DNA of 33,877 nt, taken from contig NZ_BNBZ01000051.1 of NCBI RefSeq assembly GCF_014656215.1, forward strand, positions 1 to 33,877, given 5' to 3'. The translations under genes were made by a program, and so were the position numbers. The notes under the pieces were generated by a model. That model had not been told where the DNA came from and made no database searches. It saw nothing but the letters and a program-made list of their open reading frames with translations. The DNA comes from Streptomyces zaomyceticus (GTDB taxonomy: Bacteria; Actinomycetota; Actinomycetes; Streptomycetales; Streptomycetaceae). Below are positions 31,159 through 33,877 of this stretch, piece after piece (the stretch's first letter is position 1; each line of letters starts with the position of its first letter).

Positions 31159-31353
31159 ATGCCCCGCCTCGCCCTCTTCGCCCTCGTGGTCTGTGCCCTG
31201 GCCGTCACCGCGGCCGTCGTCTCCTTCGTCGAGGGCAGCTTCCTCGGCGTCGTCTGGATTCTGATCGCCGGGCTCTCCTCCAACATGGCCTGGTACTACG
31301 TCCGCCGCGCGAAGGTCGAGAAGGCGGCCGCGGCCGCCGGCACCGAGGCGTAG
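31159..31353 (+). CDS. Small two-helix membrane protein
   Basis: The protein has 64 residues from ATG 31159, with aggag 10 nt upstream. It has two membrane segments (LALFALVVCALAVTAAVVSFV and FLGVVWILIAGLSSNMAWYYV), then a basic-to-Ala-rich tail (RRAKVEKAAAAAGTEA). Small proteins of this kind are common in Streptomyces and have no known role. An ATG at 31105 would add 18 residues but lacks a good ribosome binding site. Confidence 0.8.
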   Translation: MPRLALFALVVCALAVTAAVVSFVEGSFLGVVWILIAGLSSNMAWYYVRRAKVEKAAAAAGTEA

Positions 31354-31381
31354 CCGCCCGGACCCGGCGGAACGCCCCGGC

Positions 31382-32176
31382 TCAGACCTGGCAGAACTCC
31401 GGCGCCTCCTGCCAGAACCGGAACAGCTGCGAGCCGCAGTAGCGGGAGCTGTCCGGCACCCCGAGGGACTGCAGCAGCGCGTCGATCGCGTCGAAGAAGG
31501 CCGTGTTGACCGCCGGCACGAACAGCAGCGCGATCACGATGAAGAAGCCGTACGGCGCGTACGGCTCGATCTGCCGCTTCACCTTGTACGACAACCAGGG
31601 CTCGAGCACCCCGTACCCGTCGAGCCCCGGCACCGGCAGGAGGTTCAGCAGCGCCGCGGTCACCTGGAGGAACGCCAGGAAGGCCAGCGCGAACCGGAAC
31701 GCGAGCGGCACGCCGTCGAGCGCGTCCAGCCAGAACGGTGCCGTGCAGACCACGGCGAAGAGCACGTTCGCCAGCGGGCCCGCCGCCGAGATCAGGCTGT
31801 GCTTCCAGCGGCCCTTGATCCGGCCCTGCTCGATGAAGACCGCGCCGCCGGGCAGGCCGATCCCGCCCATGATCACGAACAGCACCGGCAGGACGATGCT
31901 CAGGACGGCATGGGTGTACGCGAGCGGGTTCAGGGTCAGATAGCCCTTCGCGCCCACCGTGATGTCCCCGCCGTGCAGGGCCGTACGGGCGTGCGCGTAC
32001 TCGTGCAGACAGAGCGACACCACCCACGCCGAGGTCACGAACAGGAAGATCGCCAGGCCGGTCGAGGCGGCGAAGTCCGTCCACACCGCCCAGCCGGTGA
32101 CGGCCATGACGGCGAGGATCGCCAGGAAGACGGGGCTGATCCGCCGTTCGTGACGCCGGGTGGTGGCCGTGGTCAT
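31382..32176 (-). CDS. Membrane metalloprotease, M50 (site-2 protease) family
   Basis: The protein has 264 residues from ATG 32176 (ggag 8 nt upstream). About five to six membrane helices. The zinc motif is HEYAHA in SLCLHEYAHARTALHGGD, and the third ligand is in LLPVPGLDGYGVLEP, the N/x-P-x-x-D-G motif of the family. The short form without PDZ or CBS domains is of the Rip/SpoIVFB-like soluble-tail type. It probably cuts within a membrane, with unknown substrate. A late Cys pair (SSRYCGSQ, APEFCQV) is present. It is divergent from the SARP gene. Confidence 0.93.
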   Translation of the reverse strand: MTTATTRRHERRISPVFLAILAVMAVTGWAVWTDFAASTGLAIFLFVTSAWVVSLCLHEYAHARTALHGGDITVGAKGYLTLNPLAYTHAVLSIVLPVLFVIMGGIGLPGGAVFIEQGRIKGRWKHSLISAAGPLANVLFAVVCTAPFWLDALDGVPLAFRFALAFLAFLQVTAALLNLLPVPGLDGYGVLEPWLSYKVKRQIEPYAPYGFFIVIALLFVPAVNTAFFDAIDALLQSLGVPDSSRYCGSQLFRFWQEAPEFCQV

Positions 32177-32310
32177 CGCGGAAACTCCCAGGGGACTCGG
32201 GGCTGAAGGGACGCCTGACGGCGGGGTCGTGAGGGCCTGACGCGAGCGCCCGATGTGCGGGAAACGTACCGGGCGGCGGGGGGAGTTCCGGAGTCGGGGA
32301 CCCTCTCACG

Positions 32311-32316
32311 GAGAAT
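32311..32316 (+). promoter_or_regulatory. -10-like hexamer before the SARP gene
   Basis: gagaat lies 6 nt before GTG 32323 (A at position 2, T at 6), with no ribosome binding site. It is a weak leaderless candidate. Confidence 0.35.
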
Positions 32317-32322
32317 GGGCCC

Positions 32323-33877
32323 GTGCGCTACTCCGTCCTCGGCCCGACACTCGCCCACTCGCCCGACGGAACCGACGTGGCCGTCGGCGGCCCGCGGGTC
32401 CGTGCGCTGCTCACCGTCCTCGCCCTCCGGGCGGGCCGGACCGTGCTCGTACCGGACCTCGTCGACGAGGTGTGGCACGGCGACGAGCCGCCCGCCGACG
32501 CCGTCGCCGCGCTCCAGGCCCTCGTCGGGCGGCTCCGCAAGGCCCTCGGCCGCGACCGGGTGATCTCCGCCGACGGCGGCTACCGGCTCGACGCCCGGCC
32601 CGAGGACGTGGACACCCGCCGCTTCGAACGGCTCGCCGCCGAGGGCGTGGCGGCGCTCGGGGCCGGGGACCCGGCCCGGGCCGCCGACCTGCTCGACGAG
32701 GCCCTCGGGCTCTGGCGGGGGCCCGCCCTGGCCGATCTCCCCGACCGGGAGGCGGAGGCCGCCCGCTGGGAGGCCCGCCGCCTCGACGCCCGACGGGCGA
32801 GGCTCGACGCGGCACTCGGGCTCGGAGAGGCGTCCGAGGCCCTCCTCGAAGTGACCGCCCTCTGCGCCGCCCGCCCCTTGGACGAGCCGCTTCAGGCCCT
32901 GCGGATCCGTGCCCTGCGGGACACCGGCCGGGCGGCCGAGGCCCTGGCCGCGTACGAGGCGGTCCGGCGCGCCCTCGCCACCCGCCTCGGCACGGATCCG
33001 TCGCCGGCCCTGCGGGCCCTCCACGCGGAGCTGCTCGCGGGGCCGGGGCCGGGGACGGCCGGGCCGGGGCACACGCCCGGGCCGTCGACGACGCCCACGG
33101 CGAGGCCGGACAGGCCGGGGAAGTACGACGGGCAGGAGAAGCGCGAGAAGCCGCGGAAGCCCGAGAAGCCCGAGAAGCCCGAGAAGCCCGAGAAGCCCGA
33201 GGAGTCCGAGGCGGCGGAGAAGCCGGCAGGGGCGGAGAGGACGGCGAGCGCCGTCCGGGGCAACCTGCGCGCGCGGCTCACCAGCTTCGTCGGTCGTGAC
33301 GAGGAGATCGCCGTCCTCCAGGAGGACCTGGCGGCCGCCCGGCTCGTCACCCTGCTCGGGCCCGGTGGCGCCGGGAAGACCCGGCTCTCGCAGGAGGCCG
33401 CCGAGCGCGGGGCCGAGGCCTGGCCCGGCGGTGTCTGGGTCGCCGAACTCGCGCCCGTCACCGACCCGGCAGCCGTCCCCGAGGCCGTCCTCGCGGCCGT
33501 CGGCGCCCGCGAGACCGTCCTGCGCGGTGCGGGAGCCGAGGAGCTGCGGGCCGGGGACGACCCGCTCGCCCGGCTCGTCGAGCACTGCGCGGGACGCCAC
33601 ATGCTGCTGCTTCTCGACAACTGCGAGCACGTCGTGGCCGCCGCCGCCGAGCTGGCCGAGACCCTGCTCGCCCGCTGCCCCGACCTGCGGGTCCTCGCGA
33701 CGAGCCGGGAGCCGTTGGGGGTGCCGGGGGAGGTGGTGCGGCCGTTGGGTCCGTTGGCGGCGGGGACGGCGTTGCGGTTGTTGGGGGAGCGGGGTGCGGC
33801 GGCGCGTCCGGGGTTCGTGGTGGGTGAGGATCCGGGGGCGGCGGAGGAGATCTGTCGGCGTCTGGACGGTCTGCCGC
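32323..33877 (+). CDS. SARP-family regulator with BTAD and NB-ARC ATPase (3' end outside window)
   Basis: It starts at GTG 32323 (MRYSVLGPTLAHSPDG) and runs 518 codons to the window edge. Residues 1-95 are an OmpR-type winged helix (RVRALLTVLALRAGRTVLVPDLVDEVW, then LQALVGRLRKALG and GYRLD). A BTAD all-helical domain (~100-245) has RFERLAAEGVAALGAGDPARA and ALRALHAELLAG. A linker of KPE repeats follows (33157-33201). The NB-ARC ATPase starts with LTSFVGRDEEIAVL; the P-loop is LLGPGGAGKTRLS, the Walker B MLLLLDNCEHV and the sensor LRVLATSREPLG. AfsR-type regulators switch on secondary metabolism. A C-terminal TPR part is expected outside the window. Confidence 0.93.
   Translation, partial: MRYSVLGPTLAHSPDGTDVAVGGPRVRALLTVLALRAGRTVLVPDLVDEVWHGDEPPADAVAALQALVGRLRKALGRDRVISADGGYRLDARPEDVDTRRFERLAAEGVAALGAGDPARAADLLDEALGLWRGPALADLPDREAEAARWEARRLDARRARLDAALGLGEASEALLEVTALCAARPLDEPLQALRIRALRDTGRAAEALAAYEAVRRALATRLGTDPSPALRALHAELLAGPGPGTAGPGHTPGPSTTPTARPDRPGKYDGQEKREKPRKPEKPEKPEKPEKPEESEAAEKPAGAERTASAVRGNLRARLTSFVGRDEEIAVLQEDLAAARLVTLLGPGGAGKTRLSQEAAERGAEAWPGGVWVAELAPVTDPAAVPEAVLAAVGARETVLRGAGAEELRAGDDPLARLVEHCAGRHMLLLLDNCEHVVAAAAELAETLLARCPDLRVLATSREPLGVPGEVVRPLGPLAAGTALRLLGERGAAARPGFVVGEDPGAAEEICRRLDGLP
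33157..33201 (+). repeat. Five 9-bp repeats coding KPE
   Basis: aagcccgag is repeated five times without change, coding KPEKPEKPE in the linker between BTAD and ATPase domains. Exact DNA identity suggests recent slippage, so length probably varies between strains. Confidence 0.8.

Noticed and set aside
1..33877. tRNA, rRNA, CRISPR arrays, insertion sequences or prophage
   Set aside because: I saw no cloverleaf genes, regular spaced repeats, transposase or phage structural genes on either strand.

Overview
The window is about 73% G+C, uses codons with G or C in the third position, and carries gene families typical of actinomycetes: a SARP-type regulator, an F420-dependent reductase, Tat and lipoprotein exports, LAxTG sortase substrates and IdeR/DmdR iron boxes. 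It reads as chromosomal DNA of a Streptomyces or close relative. I see no tRNA, rRNA, CRISPR array, transposase or prophage.

Layout. 1-863: no convincing gene; a long imperfect inverted repeat with a nested stem-loop at its right end. 864-8888: a WYL regulator divergent from a VOC-fold protein, an I66-like protease inhibitor, an NTF2/SnoaL-like protein, an SDR, a Tat-exported PhoD phosphatase, a Gfo/Idh/MocA oxidoreductase and a Bcr/CflA-type drug exporter. 8919-15238: two small lipoproteins, an Rsm22-family methyltransferase, a dimethylargininase, a TetR regulator, a prim-pol domain protein and a third lipoprotein. 15195-26736: an iron and heme region. 26851-33877: methionine aminopeptidase, a small conserved protein, an MFS exporter, a SIS-like hypothetical protein, NADPH:F420 reductase, a small membrane protein, an M50 peptidase and the first two thirds or so of a SARP/NB-ARC regulator that leaves the window.

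The coherent system is the iron/heme region. efeO-efeB-efeU, with an overlapping lipoprotein gene, encode ferrous-iron uptake. hmuT-hmuU-hmuV encode a heme ABC importer. Divergent from hmuT are two HtaA-domain surface proteins, one held by a C-terminal membrane helix and one carrying a LAATG sortase signal. A heme oxygenase gene lies just beyond. Three close matches to the 19-bp iron box (18593-18611, 21915-21933, 26782-26800) sit in the promoters of efeO, hmuT/htaA and the heme oxygenase. The inferred chain is: wall HtaA, membrane HtaA, HmuT, HmuUV, heme oxygenase, released iron, with EfeUOB as a parallel iron route, all repressed by the same iron regulator.

Beyond genes, three structural themes recur. 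(1) Short tandem repeats (17-31 bp) lie at gene 3' ends, three of them spanning a stop codon. (2) Two palindromic elements share the same arm sequence, and in both the first base completes the TAG stop of the neighbouring gene. (3) At least five genes have a -10-like hexamer 6-7 nt before the start codon and no ribosome binding site, as expected of leaderless mRNAs.
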